In this document: positions 1 to 7,987 of the stretch, piece by piece | How the letters are laid out: every line of letters begins with the position of its first letter | Numbering within the stretch: position 1 is the first letter of the stretch | NCBI RefSeq assembly: GCF_036013745.1 | Contig: NZ_CP107880.1 | Location: forward strand, 9,858,001-9,922,000 | DNA length: 64,000 bases | DNA from: Streptomyces sp. NBC_00483 | GTDB taxonomy: Bacteria > Actinomycetota > Actinomycetes > Streptomycetales > Streptomycetaceae | Reading direction: 5' to 3' | The notes under the pieces: generated by a model | Database searches by the model: none | Seen by the model: the letters and a program-made list of their open reading frames with translations, nothing else | Told to the model about the DNA's origin: nothing | Program-made: the position numbers and the translations under genes

Positions 1-126
1 GTAGAACGGCACCCGCTCGTACACCCGGTGCAGCGTCGAGCGCAGCCGCTCCAGCTGCAGCGCGCGCAGCTCGTCCGCGCCGAGCCGCTCGCCCTCGTCC
101 CGCCAGTCCGTCGCCATCGACGCCAT
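1..126 (-). CDS. phenylacetate-CoA ligase-like protein (PaaK family), N-terminal fragment
   Basis: Only the first 42 codons are inside the window; the gene runs off the left edge. The translated start has the pattern of PaaK-type AMP-forming ligases, with LRALQLERLR followed by a VYERVPFY motif. I chose the ATG at 126 because a GGGAGAG ribosome site lies 6 nt upstream; a second in-frame ATG at 117 lacks one. The family activates phenylacetate or related aryl acids to CoA thioesters. A TetR-type palindrome sits 24 bp upstream. The exact substrate cannot be judged from this fragment. Confidence 0.7.
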   Translation of the reverse strand, partial: MASMATDWRDEGERLGADELRALQLERLRSTLHRVYERVPFY

Positions 127-149
127 CGCACGCTCTCCCGAAACTCCCG

Positions 150-163
150 ACCGATCATTCGGT
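150..163. promoter_or_regulatory. PaaR-like TetR operator upstream of the ligase
   Basis: ACCGATCATTCGGT is an inverted repeat with 5-bp arms. It fits the ACCGNNCGNNCGGT pattern described for TetR-family PaaR regulators except for one central base. It lies in the presumed promoter of the minus-strand ligase, so phenylacetyl-CoA-dependent derepression is a reasonable inference. No regulator gene is visible here. Confidence 0.45.
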
Positions 164-234
164 TGCCCTGCTGTCGATCAGTAATTCAAGGAGTGACCGC
201 AGTCGTCAAGACATGCGACGCTCCGGTTCGGGTG

Positions 235-1023
235 TCAGCGGGTGGCCGGGGGCTCCCAGACGTACGGCGTGGTGGTCCCGAGCGCCACGAACCCCAGGCG
301 CTCCAGGATCGGCCGGCTGTACGGCGTCGCGTCCACCTGGACGTACGCGAATCCGCGCTCGGCGGCGATGCGGACGCGGAACGCGACGAGCGAGCGGTAG
401 ATCCCGCGACCACGCCACTCGGGCACCGTGCCGCCGCCCCACAGGCTCGCGAAGGCCGTCCCCGGATGCAGCTCCATGCGGGCGGCGCTCACCGGCTCGT
501 CGCCGTGCAGCGCCACGACCGCGGGGACCGTGTCCGGGTCCTGGGCCAGTTGGGTCCGAAGCTGGTGGCCGATGACCGAGCGGCCGGAGTCGAAGGCCTG
601 CTCGTGCACCCGCTCCACCAGCTCGACCTGCTCCTCATCGGTGACCGGGAGCAGCCGGATCCCTTCGGGCGGCGCGGTGTCGACAGGCAGCGCGGCCGTC
701 TCCGCGACGAGCAGCGTCTCCGGCTCCTCCGGTACGAACCCGGCGGCCTTGAGCCGGTCGGGAAGGTCGGAGGGGCGGTCGTGCGCGTACGTCTTCCACT
801 CGAAACTCCGGCCCAACTCGCCGAAGAAGTCGACCTGTTCGGCGATCGCCGCGTCGGCGGAATCCTCGTCGAGGCTCGACCACAGCACCCCGTTCCACCC
901 CGCCGCCGGGCCGACATGGCGCACGACGGCGCCGACGCGCTCGACCCGCGCCCCGGGCTCGTCGGGCCCCGCCTCGCGCCGCATCTGCTGATCGAACAGG
1001 TCTCTGACCGTTGCGTGATTCAT
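235..1023 (-). CDS. GNAT family N-acetyltransferase
   Basis: This 262-residue cytoplasmic protein has an acetyl-CoA binding GNAT domain in its C-terminal half. The sequence around WRGRGIYRSLVAFRV (about residues 208-222) is motif A, the pyrophosphate-binding segment. It is followed by a strand with YSRPILERLGF, the usual final helix of the fold. The N-terminal half is less conserved and could be a degenerate second GNAT repeat, since the protein is longer than the usual 150-180 residues. Substrate unknown. It stands alone between the ligase and a divergently transcribed VOC gene. Confidence 0.85.
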   Translation of the reverse strand: MNHATVRDLFDQQMRREAGPDEPGARVERVGAVVRHVGPAAGWNGVLWSSLDEDSADAAIAEQVDFFGELGRSFEWKTYAHDRPSDLPDRLKAAGFVPEEPETLLVAETAALPVDTAPPEGIRLLPVTDEEQVELVERVHEQAFDSGRSVIGHQLRTQLAQDPDTVPAVVALHGDEPVSAARMELHPGTAFASLWGGGTVPEWRGRGIYRSLVAFRVRIAAERGFAYVQVDATPYSRPILERLGFVALGTTTPYVWEPPATR

Positions 1024-1107
1024 GCGCGAACTTCAGCACCGGGGCGACGGCCGGGCAACCGAGATAAATCCGACCGTGCCATGGAACGCCCTTGCTATGG
1101 TGCGCCG

Positions 1108-1497
1108 ATGACATCGATCAAGAAGGTCCAGATCACCTTCGACTGCGCGGAGCCCGTGCGGGTCGCCCGTTTCTGGTGCGAGGTACTCGGATACGTCATG
1201 CCGCCCGGGGCCGACGAGGACGAGGCGTGGTCCGCCTGCGCCGACCCCCAGGGCGAGGGGCCCCGCTTCTTCTTCCAGCGCGTTCCGGAGGGGAAGGTCG
1301 TCAAGAACCGGGTGCACGTCGACGTGCGGGCCGGGGCCGGCCTCGTCGGCGACGAGCGGCTCGCGGTGCTCGAAGCCGAGGCCGAGCGCCTGTACAAGCT
1401 CGGCGCGACGCACGTCCTGACGCAGCGCGCCGACGAGGAGAACGAGTCCTGCATCACGCTGCAGGACATCGAGGGCAACGAGTTCTGCCTCGACTGA
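1108..1497 (+). CDS. VOC family (glyoxalase/bleomycin-resistance fold) protein
   Basis: This 129-residue protein is a single VOC module of the glyoxalase-like type. It opens with VQITFDCAEPVRVARFWCEVLGY, here given only as a motif at residues 5-27, and ends with the LQDIEGNEFCLD metal-side strand. The acidic residue in EGNEFC is the usual metal ligand of the second half; the first-half His is replaced by Asp in TFDCAEP, so an active metal site is uncertain. I chose ATG 1108; an in-frame ATG at 1081 is possible. It ends at a strong bidirectional terminator facing the acyl-CoA ligase gene. Confidence 0.8.
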   Translation: MTSIKKVQITFDCAEPVRVARFWCEVLGYVMPPGADEDEAWSACADPQGEGPRFFFQRVPEGKVVKNRVHVDVRAGAGLVGDERLAVLEAEAERLYKLGATHVLTQRADEENESCITLQDIEGNEFCLD

Positions 1498-1516
1498 GCC
1501 CCCTTGCGGAGGGGGC
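1498..1516. terminator. hairpin terminator between convergent genes
   Basis: GCCCCCT and AGGGGGC form a perfect 7-bp stem around a 5-nt loop, beginning directly after the VOC stop codon and ending directly before the ligase stop codon. It can serve both convergent genes. Confidence 0.75.
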
Positions 1517-3136
1517 CTACGCGTTCCCCTCCGCCGCCACCGACCGCGCCCACCGGTAGTCCGCCTTGCCGCTCGGCGAGCGCTGGATGGTGTCCGTCAC
1601 CACCAGCTGGCGGGGGATCTTGTAACCGGCGAGGTGGCTGCGGCAGTGCGTCTGGACGGTGTCCAGGGTCAGCGGGTCCGCCCCGGCCATGAGTTGGACG
1701 ACGGCCGCCACATGGTTGCCCCACTTCTCGTCCGGCACGCCGGCCACCAGCGCGTCGTAGATGTCCGGGTGGGACTTGAGTGCCTGCTCGACCTCCTCCG
1801 GGTACACCTTCTCGCCGCCCGTGTTGATGCACTGCGAGCCGCGCCCGAGGACCGTGACGATGCCCTGCTCGTCGACCGTCGCCATGTCACCGAGCAGTAC
1901 CCAGCGCTCGTCGCCCTTCTGGAAGAACGTCTCGGCGGTCTTCGCGGGGTCGTTGTAGTAGCCGAGCGGTACGTGCCCGCGCTGCGCGATCCGCCCCACC
2001 TCGCCGACCGCGACCGGCTCGTACGTGATCGGGTCCACCACCTGCGTACGGGAGTTGACCTGGACGTGGAAGCCGGCGCCCGCGCCCGATCCGGCCGTCG
2101 CCGTGCCGTTGAAGCCGGACTCGGACGAGCCGAAGTTGTTGAGCAGCATGGTGTTCGGCACCAGCTCCTGGAACTGGGCGCGCACCGTGTCCGACATGAT
2201 CGCGCCCGAGGACGAGACACTGAACATCGACGAACAGTCCGTGCCCTTCAGCGGCCCCTTCAGCGCGTCGATGAGCGGGCGCAGCATCGCGTCGCCCACC
2301 AGGGACACGCTCGTCACCTTCTCCTTCTCGATGGTGCGCAGCACCTCCTCAGGGGCGAACTTGCGGTGGATGACGACGCGTTGACCGAAGTTGAAGCCGA
2401 TGAAGGCCGTGAGGGTGGACGTGCCGTGCATCAGCGGGGGAGTGGGGAAGAAGGTGATGCCGTCGCCGCCCGCCGCCACGCGCTCGGCCAGCTCCTCGGG
2501 TCGTGACACCGGTTCGCCCGTGGGTGCCCCGCCGCCGAGGCCCGCGAAGAACAGGTCCTCCTGGCGCCACATCACACCCTTCGGCATGCCCGTGGTGCCG
2601 CCGGTGTAGATGATGAACTGGTCGTCGGGGGAGCGCGGCGCGAAGCCGCGTTCGGGGGAGGACTGCGCGGTCGCCTCCTCGAAGTCCACCGCCTTCAGCG
2701 GCGGCGCGTCCGCCTCGGGGGCGCCCACCCGCACCAGGTGGCGCAGCTTCTCGGCGCGCGGCAGCGCCGCCGCCACACGCGGTGTGAACTCCGTGTCGAA
2801 GACGAGGGCCACGAGATCCGCGTCCTGGTAGAGGTAGGCCAACTCCTCCTCCACGTACCGGTAGTTCACGTTCACCGGGACGGCCCGCGCCTTGACGCAG
2901 CCGAGCGCCGTCTGCAGGTACTCGATGCCGTTGTAGAGGTGCAGGCCCACGTGCTCGCCGGGGCGTATCCCGGCCGCGATCAGGTGGTGTGCGACCCGGT
3001 TGGCCGCCGCGTCCAGCTGGGCGTACGTGAGCCGGCGCTCCGCACCCGTACCGGGATGATCCACGTAGACGAGCGCCTCGCGGTCGGGGACCACGTCGAC
3101 GACCGACTCGAACAGGTCGGCAAGGTTGTACTCCAC
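1517..3136 (-). CDS. FadD19-like acyl/steroid-CoA ligase
   Basis: This 539-residue AMP-forming ligase activates a fatty or steroid side-chain carboxylate to its CoA thioester. The P-loop-like motif IIYTGGTTGMPKGVMW matches the form seen in mycobacterial FadD19. The hinge LGRGSQCINTGGEKVYPEEVE (only key residues named: RG, GEK) and the catalytic lysine in PSGKADYRW near the C terminus are intact. The GTG start at 3136 follows AGGAGG with a 6-nt gap; extensions further upstream lack support. It is divergent from an EchA19-like hydratase, the same arrangement as fadD19/echA19 in Mycobacterium tuberculosis. Role in C-24-branched sterol side-chain activation is inferred from family and neighbours. 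Confidence 0.85.
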   Translation of the reverse strand: MEYNLADLFESVVDVVPDREALVYVDHPGTGAERRLTYAQLDAAANRVAHHLIAAGIRPGEHVGLHLYNGIEYLQTALGCVKARAVPVNVNYRYVEEELAYLYQDADLVALVFDTEFTPRVAAALPRAEKLRHLVRVGAPEADAPPLKAVDFEEATAQSSPERGFAPRSPDDQFIIYTGGTTGMPKGVMWRQEDLFFAGLGGGAPTGEPVSRPEELAERVAAGGDGITFFPTPPLMHGTSTLTAFIGFNFGQRVVIHRKFAPEEVLRTIEKEKVTSVSLVGDAMLRPLIDALKGPLKGTDCSSMFSVSSSGAIMSDTVRAQFQELVPNTMLLNNFGSSESGFNGTATAGSGAGAGFHVQVNSRTQVVDPITYEPVAVGEVGRIAQRGHVPLGYYNDPAKTAETFFQKGDERWVLLGDMATVDEQGIVTVLGRGSQCINTGGEKVYPEEVEQALKSHPDIYDALVAGVPDEKWGNHVAAVVQLMAGADPLTLDTVQTHCRSHLAGYKIPRQLVVTDTIQRSPSGKADYRWARSVAAEGNA

Positions 3137-3245
3137 CGCGCTCCTCCTGATCCAGATGATCCAGGGCCGGATGTCTCCCGGGCGCCTTCTGGCCGTCATC
3201 AGAACAGAACCGGGAGTAAGGGGGAAGGGGCCCCGCGCAAGAAAA

Positions 3246-3260
3246 CTGACTGAGTGTCAG
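3246..3260. promoter_or_regulatory. inverted repeat in the divergent ligase/hydratase promoter
   Basis: CTGAC-TGAGT-GTCAG is a perfect 5-5-5 inverted repeat about 110 bp from the ligase start and 75 bp from the hydratase start. Spacing and form resemble TetR operators. It does not match the KstR box (TNNAACNNGTTNNA) that controls the mycobacterial counterparts. Confidence 0.45.
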
Positions 3261-3335
3261 AAAACTCTTGAACTGGCACGTGCCCTACTGCAACCTGTTC
3301 CAGGTCCGAGGCTGCGGCTGACTGGAGGACCCCTC

Positions 3336-4136
3336 ATGGGTGGGACCGAACATCTCGACGTCCGGCGCGAGGGCGCCACGCTCGTACTCACGCTCAACAG
3401 GCCGGAGGCCAAGAACGCGCTGTCCCTGCCGATGCTCGTCGGCCTCTACGACGGGTGGCTGGAGGCCGACGCGGACGACTCGATCCGCTCCATCGTGCTC
3501 ACCGGGGCGGGCGGTGCGTTCTGCGCCGGCATGGACCTCAAGGCCCTCGCGGGCAAGGGGATGGAGGGCGAGCACTACCGGGACCGGCTCAAGGCCGACC
3601 CCGACCTGCACTGGAAGGCGATGCTGCGCCACCACCGGCCGCGCAAACCCGTCATCGCGGCCGTCGAGGGGCACTGCGTCGCGGGCGGCACCGAGATCCT
3701 CCAAGGCACGGACATCCGGGTGGCGGGGGAGTCGGCGACGTTCGGGCTCTTCGAGGTCAAGCGCGGCCTGTTCCCCATCGGTGGCTCGACGGTGCGGCTG
3801 CCGCGCCAGGTTCCCCGTACCCACGCCCTGGAGATGCTGCTGACCGGGCGGCCCTACCCGGCGCCGGAGGCCGCGGCGATCGGGCTCGTCGGGCGTGTGG
3901 TGCCCGACGGCACCGCGCTGGACGTGGCGCTGGAGATCGCCGAACAGATCAACGCGTGCGGCCCGTTGGCCGTCGAGGCGGTCAAGGCGTCCGTCTACGA
4001 AACCGCCGAGATGACCGAAACGGACGGTCTCGCCTCGGAGTTGAAGCGCGGCTGGCCCATCTTCGACACCGCCGACGCGAAGGAAGGCGCCCGCGCGTTC
4101 GCGGAGAAGCGGCCCGCCGAGTTCCGGCGCGAGTGA
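3336..4136 (+). CDS. enoyl-CoA hydratase/isomerase family protein (EchA19-like crotonase)
   Basis: This 266-residue crotonase-fold protein would hydrate or isomerise enoyl-CoA thioesters in beta-oxidation. The oxyanion-hole segments GAGGAFCAGMDLKA (about residues 60-73) and CVAGGTEIL (about 115-123) are present. The Glu of GGTEIL is at the position of a catalytic acid in hydratases, and the following DIRVAGESATFGLFEVKRGLFP (motif only) is typical of the family. The ATG at 3336 follows GGAGGA with a 6-nt gap. It heads a plus-strand run with the DUF35 and two Ltp genes, although a 277-bp gap containing a repeat element intervenes. Confidence 0.85.
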   Translation: MGGTEHLDVRREGATLVLTLNRPEAKNALSLPMLVGLYDGWLEADADDSIRSIVLTGAGGAFCAGMDLKALAGKGMEGEHYRDRLKADPDLHWKAMLRHHRPRKPVIAAVEGHCVAGGTEILQGTDIRVAGESATFGLFEVKRGLFPIGGSTVRLPRQVPRTHALEMLLTGRPYPAPEAAAIGLVGRVVPDGTALDVALEIAEQINACGPLAVEAVKASVYETAEMTETDGLASELKRGWPIFDTADAKEGARAFAEKRPAEFRRE

Positions 4137-4300
4137 GGCCCCTAGGGCCCTTCTGGCGGATCTTGCCGGAGTCGCGTGCCCTGGCACGCACATCTGCGGC
4201 GTTGTCGTCGGTTGCCAACGCTCCGCGTTGTCGCCCTCCTCCGCCTTGCAGCTGCACGCTTCCCCAAGCTCTCGGCTTCGCTCGAGCAGGGGAGGCCCCA
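4137..4300. repeat. structured intergenic element, probably dispersed in Streptomyces
   Basis: The 277-bp gap after the hydratase gene holds a compact set of hairpins: GCGTGCC-CT-GGCACGC at 4174-4189, CAACGC-TCC-GCGTTG at 4216-4230, and a CCCC/GGGG-bounded segment with an internal GCTC...GAGC at about 4264-4293. From memory, close copies of this block (CTCCTCCGCCTTGCAGC and CTCTCGGCTTCGCTCGAGC) occur in intergenic regions of many Streptomyces genomes. It is not coding; reading it as an extension of the next gene gives a low-quality N terminus. Function unknown. Confidence 0.55.
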
Positions 4301-4413
4301 TTACCCCGCTCACCGGCACCGAACATTCACGGCCGCCCGCATCCAGCCTGATCCGTCAGAAGGACCCTAGCCGTGCCATTCCGTCCCGTACGCCCATACG
4401 TCAAGGAGGCCTC

Positions 4414-5376
4414 ATGACATCCACCGCCCAACCGGAGGTGCTGCGCGCGCCGTTGGTCGTGGAGTTCCCGTTCACCCGCTCCCTCGGCCCCGTCCAGTCC
4501 GCCTTCCTCAGCGGTCTGCGCGACCGCACCGTCCTCGGCGTGCGGACCGGCGACGGGAAGGTACTGGTGCCGCCGGTCGAGTACGACCCCGTGACCGCGG
4601 AGGAGATCCGCGACCTCGTCGAGGTCGGCGCCACCGGCACCGTCACCACCTGGGCCTGGAACCCCGAGCCGCGGCGCGGCCAGCCCCTCGACACCCCCTT
4701 CGCCTGGGTCCTCGTCACGCTGGACGGCGCCGACACCGCCCTGCTGCACGCCCTCGACGCCCCGGGTCCCGACGCCGTGCACTCCGGCATGCGTGTGCGC
4801 GTCCGCTGGGCCGAGGAACGCGAGGGCGCCATCACGGACATCGCGTGCTTCGAGCCGTACGAGGGTGACGACGCGCCCTCCCAACCGGTGCCGCACAGCG
4901 GCGAGTTCGAGGACGCCGTCACCGGCATCGTCGCCCCCGCCCGCCTCGACTACACCTACAGCCCGGGCGGCGCCCAGACCCGCTACATCAACGCCCTGGC
5001 CGAGCGCCGCACCGTCGGTGAACGCTGCCCCTCCTGCCGCAAGGTCTACATCCCGCCGCGCGGCGCCTGCCCCACCTGCGGCGTCGCCACCGAGGAAGCG
5101 GTCGAGGTCGGGCCCGCGGGCACCGTCACCACGTACTGCATCGTGAACATCAAGGCGAAGAACCTCGACATCGAAGTCCCGTACGTCTACGCCCACATCG
5201 CCCTCGACGGCGCCGACCTCGCCCTGCACGGCCGCATCGGGGGCATCCCGTACGACCAGGTGCGCATGGGCCTGCGCGTCGAGCCCGTGTGGACGGAGGG
5301 CGGGCGCTACCCGGACCACTACCGGCCCACCGGTGAACCCGACGCCGATTACGAGACGTACAAGGAGATGATCTGA
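4414..5376 (+). CDS. tandem DUF35 OB-fold/Zn-ribbon protein (Rv3521-like)
   Basis: This 320-residue protein has two DUF35-type units. The second (about residues 180-310) carries the rubredoxin-like zinc ribbon CPSCRKVYIPPRGACPTC and an acyl-CoA-associated OB fold. The first (about 20-150) keeps the same layout but has no cysteines in the corresponding loop. Such proteins are partners of thiolase-like Ltp enzymes, often needed for their folding or activity. ATG 4414 follows AAGGAGG by 4 nt. The stop overlaps the next start by one base, so it is co-translated with the two Ltp genes, as in the Rv3521-Rv3522-Rv3523 order of M. tuberculosis. Confidence 0.8.
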   Translation: MTSTAQPEVLRAPLVVEFPFTRSLGPVQSAFLSGLRDRTVLGVRTGDGKVLVPPVEYDPVTAEEIRDLVEVGATGTVTTWAWNPEPRRGQPLDTPFAWVLVTLDGADTALLHALDAPGPDAVHSGMRVRVRWAEEREGAITDIACFEPYEGDDAPSQPVPHSGEFEDAVTGIVAPARLDYTYSPGGAQTRYINALAERRTVGERCPSCRKVYIPPRGACPTCGVATEEAVEVGPAGTVTTYCIVNIKAKNLDIEVPYVYAHIALDGADLALHGRIGGIPYDQVRMGLRVEPVWTEGGRYPDHYRPTGEPDADYETYKEMI

Positions 5377-6437
5377 TGCGGCCGCCGATCCGGGACATCG
5401 CCGTCGTCGCCTTCGGGCAGACCGACCACACACGTACCTCCGACGAACAGTCGGAAGTCGAGATGCTGATGCCCGTCCTGCACCAGGTCCTCGACGCCAC
5501 GGGCCTGAAGACCAGCGACATCGGGTTCACCTGCTCGGGATCGAGCGACTACCTCGCCGGGCGCGCCTTCTCGTTCACCATGGCGCTCGACGGCGTCGGC
5601 GCCTGGCCGCCGATCTCCGAGTCCCACGTCGAGATGGACGGCGCGTGGGCCCTGTACGAGGCGTGGACCAAGCTGCTGACCGGCGAGGCCGACACCGCGC
5701 TCGTCTACGCGTACGGGAAGTCCTCACCGGGCTCCGTACGTGACGTCCTGACGCGTCAGCTCGACCCGTACTACGTCGCCCCGCTGTGGCCCGACTCCGT
5801 CGCGCTCGCCGCCCTTCAGGCGCAGGCGCTGATCGACGGAGGACACACCGACGAGCCCGCGCTCGCCGGGGTCGCCGCCCGCAGCCGGGAGTCCGCCACG
5901 GGCAATCCGCACGCCCAACTGCGAGGGAGCGTGCCGCACGGCGATTACGTCGTAAATCCGCTGCGGACCGGGGACTGCCCGCCGATCGGGGACGGCGCCG
6001 CGGCCGTGATCCTCGCCGCGGGCGACCGCGCCAGGGAACTGTGCGAGCGCCCCGCCTGGATCCGCGGCATCGACCACCGCATCGAGGCACACAGCCTCGG
6101 GGTGCGCGACCTCACCGACTCGCCCTCCACGCGGCTCGCCGCCGAGAACGCCGGGGCCTTCGAACGGCCCGTGGACACCGCCGAGTTGCACGCCCCGTTC
6201 ACCTCACAGGAAGTCGTCCTGCGCCGCGCCCTGAGCCTCGGCGACGACGTCGACATCAACCCGTCCGGCGGCCCGCTCGCCGCCAACCCGGTGATGGCCG
6301 CCGGGCTCATCCGCATCGGCGAGGCCGCCGCCCGCATCCACGGCGGGAACTCCCGGCGCGCCCTCGCCCACGCCACCTCCGGGCCCTGCCTCCAGCAGAA
6401 CCTGGTCGCCGTACTCGAAGGGGAGGACCAGCGATGA
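5376..6437 (+). CDS. Ltp4-like thiolase-fold protein (probable steroid side-chain aldolase subunit)
   Basis: This 353-residue protein has the thiolase fold of the lipid-transfer/SCP-x thiolase group and is the length of mycobacterial Ltp4. The usual nucleophilic Cys region reads SHVEMDGAWALYEA, with no cysteine, and the C-terminal GGPLAANPVMAAG has Asn where true thiolases carry the catalytic His. That pattern suits retro-aldol cleavage rather than Claisen chemistry. It overlaps the upstream DUF35 gene by 1 nt and the next gene by 4 nt (ATGA), so the three products are likely made together and may form a complex. Confidence 0.8.
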   Translation: MRPPIRDIAVVAFGQTDHTRTSDEQSEVEMLMPVLHQVLDATGLKTSDIGFTCSGSSDYLAGRAFSFTMALDGVGAWPPISESHVEMDGAWALYEAWTKLLTGEADTALVYAYGKSSPGSVRDVLTRQLDPYYVAPLWPDSVALAALQAQALIDGGHTDEPALAGVAARSRESATGNPHAQLRGSVPHGDYVVNPLRTGDCPPIGDGAAAVILAAGDRARELCERPAWIRGIDHRIEAHSLGVRDLTDSPSTRLAAENAGAFERPVDTAELHAPFTSQEVVLRRALSLGDDVDINPSGGPLAANPVMAAGLIRIGEAAARIHGGNSRRALAHATSGPCLQQNLVAVLEGEDQR

Positions 6438-7612
6438 GCAAGGCCGTGTCCAAGGAGCCGGTAGCGGTCGTCGGGATCGGGCAGACCAAGCACGTCGCCG
6501 CCCGCCGGGACGTGTCGATCGCCGGACTCGTCCGCGAAGCCGCCCAACGAGCCCTGGAAGACGCCGAGTTGACCTGGTCCGACATCGACGCCGTCGTCAT
6601 CGGCAAGGCGCCCGACTTCTTCGAGGGCGTCATGATGCCGGAGCTGTACCTCGCGGACGCGCTCGGTGCCGTCGGCAAGCCGATGCTCCGCGTGCACACA
6701 GCGGGATCCGTGGGCGGGTCCACCGCGCTCGTCGCCGCGAACCTCGTCGCGGCCCGCGTCCACGGCACCGTACTCACCCTCGCCTTCGAAAAGCAGTCGG
6801 AATCCAACGCGATGTGGGGGCTCTCGCTGCCCATCCCGTTCCAGCAGCCGCTGCTCGCGGGAGCCGGCGGCTTCTTCGCTCCGCACGTGCGCGCCTACAT
6901 GCGACGCACCGGGGCTCCCGACACCGTGGGCTCCGTCGTCGCCTACAAGGACCGCCGCAACGCGCTGAAGAACCCGTACGCCCACCTCCACGAGCACGAC
7001 ATCACCCTGGAGAAGGTCCAGGCCTCGCCGATGCTCTGGGACCCCATCCGCTACTCCGAGACCTGCCCCTCGTCCGACGGCGCCTGCGCGATGGTCCTCA
7101 CCGACCGCGCGGGGGCGGCCCGCTCGTCGAAGCCGCCCGCCTGGATGCACGGCGGCGCCATGCGCAGCGAGCCGACCCTCCACGCGGGCAAGGACTTCGT
7201 CTCCCCGCAGGCCGGCAAGGACTGCGCCGCCGACGTGTACCGACAGGCCGGGATCGTCGACCCGCGCCGCGAGATCGACGCCGTCGAGATGTACGTGCCG
7301 TTCTCCTGGTACGAGCCGATGTGGCTGGAGAACCTCGGGTTCGCGGACGAGGGCGAGGGCTGGAAACTCACCGAAGCCGGTGTCACAGAGCTCGACGGGG
7401 ACCTCCCCGTCAACATGTCGGGCGGCGTCCTGTCGACCAACCCCATCGGCGCCTCCGGGATGATCCGCTTCGCCGAAGCGGCGCTCCAGGTACGCGGACA
7501 GGCCGGAGAACACCAGGTCGACGGCGCGCGGAAGGTCCTCGGGCACGCCTACGGAGGCGGCTCCCAGTTCTTCTCCATGTGGCTCGTCGGCGCCGAACCA
7601 CCCACCCGATGA
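6434..7612 (+). CDS. Ltp3-like thiolase-fold protein (probable steroid side-chain aldolase subunit)
   Basis: This 392-residue thiolase-fold protein pairs with the preceding gene. The nucleophile segment reads VHTAGSVGGSTALVAANLV, lacking the thiolase Cys, and the C-terminal NMSGGVLSTNPIGASG has Asn in place of His. Length and order match Ltp3 of actinobacterial sterol clusters, where Ltp3 and Ltp4 act on C-24-branched side chains. It begins inside the stop of the upstream gene (ATGA), indicating translational coupling. The real substrate here is inferred, not shown. Confidence 0.8.
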   Translation: MSKAVSKEPVAVVGIGQTKHVAARRDVSIAGLVREAAQRALEDAELTWSDIDAVVIGKAPDFFEGVMMPELYLADALGAVGKPMLRVHTAGSVGGSTALVAANLVAARVHGTVLTLAFEKQSESNAMWGLSLPIPFQQPLLAGAGGFFAPHVRAYMRRTGAPDTVGSVVAYKDRRNALKNPYAHLHEHDITLEKVQASPMLWDPIRYSETCPSSDGACAMVLTDRAGAARSSKPPAWMHGGAMRSEPTLHAGKDFVSPQAGKDCAADVYRQAGIVDPRREIDAVEMYVPFSWYEPMWLENLGFADEGEGWKLTEAGVTELDGDLPVNMSGGVLSTNPIGASGMIRFAEAALQVRGQAGEHQVDGARKVLGHAYGGGSQFFSMWLVGAEPPTR

Positions 7613-7707
7613 ACGCGCGTTGACCAACACCGCCCTTCGCGGCCTGTGCGCGGCACGGACCGATCGCTAGGCTGGCGCACGGACGACGAACCGGGAGGAG
7701 CACGGAC

Positions 7708-7950
7708 GTGGCCGAAAGCACCATCGACCAGCACCCGCTCATGGGGTGGGAGAAGCCGGACCTGGACCTCAGCAAAGCGGATTGGCGGTCCAGCAGTGGG
7801 GGGCAGGGCGATGTCCAGATCGCCTTTGTCGAGGGCTTCATCGCGATGCGCAACGGCGGACACCCACAGAGCCCGTCCCTGATCTTCACGCCGGCCGAGT
7901 GGGGGGCGTTCGTGAGTGGTGCCCGAGAGGGCGAGTTCGACCTCACGTAG
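7708..7950 (+). CDS. DUF397 domain protein
   Basis: This 80-residue protein has the DUF397 signature: an N-terminal W-x-SS element, a central GFIAMRNG strand and the C-terminal FTPAEWGAFVSGAREGEFD. The GTG at 7708 follows GGGAGGAG. DUF397 proteins usually sit next to an XRE-family regulator, but here none is adjacent, so this is an orphan copy. It is followed by a universal stress protein gene. Function is unknown beyond the family's association with differentiation regulators in Streptomyces. Confidence 0.8.
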   Translation: MAESTIDQHPLMGWEKPDLDLSKADWRSSSGGQGDVQIAFVEGFIAMRNGGHPQSPSLIFTPAEWGAFVSGAREGEFDLT

Positions 7951-7987
7951 TCGCTTTCGCGGCTCTTTGCTCACGCGGTTCCGACAC

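Noticed and set aside
28..1107. Long open frame in front of the VOC gene
   Set aside because: It runs antisense to the GNAT gene and past the PaaK-like start; Arg/Pro-rich composition and no family likeness. Only the last 129 codons are real.
4228..4413. N-terminal extension of the DUF35 protein
   Set aside because: It lies in the structured intergenic element; AAGGAGG fixes the start at 4414.
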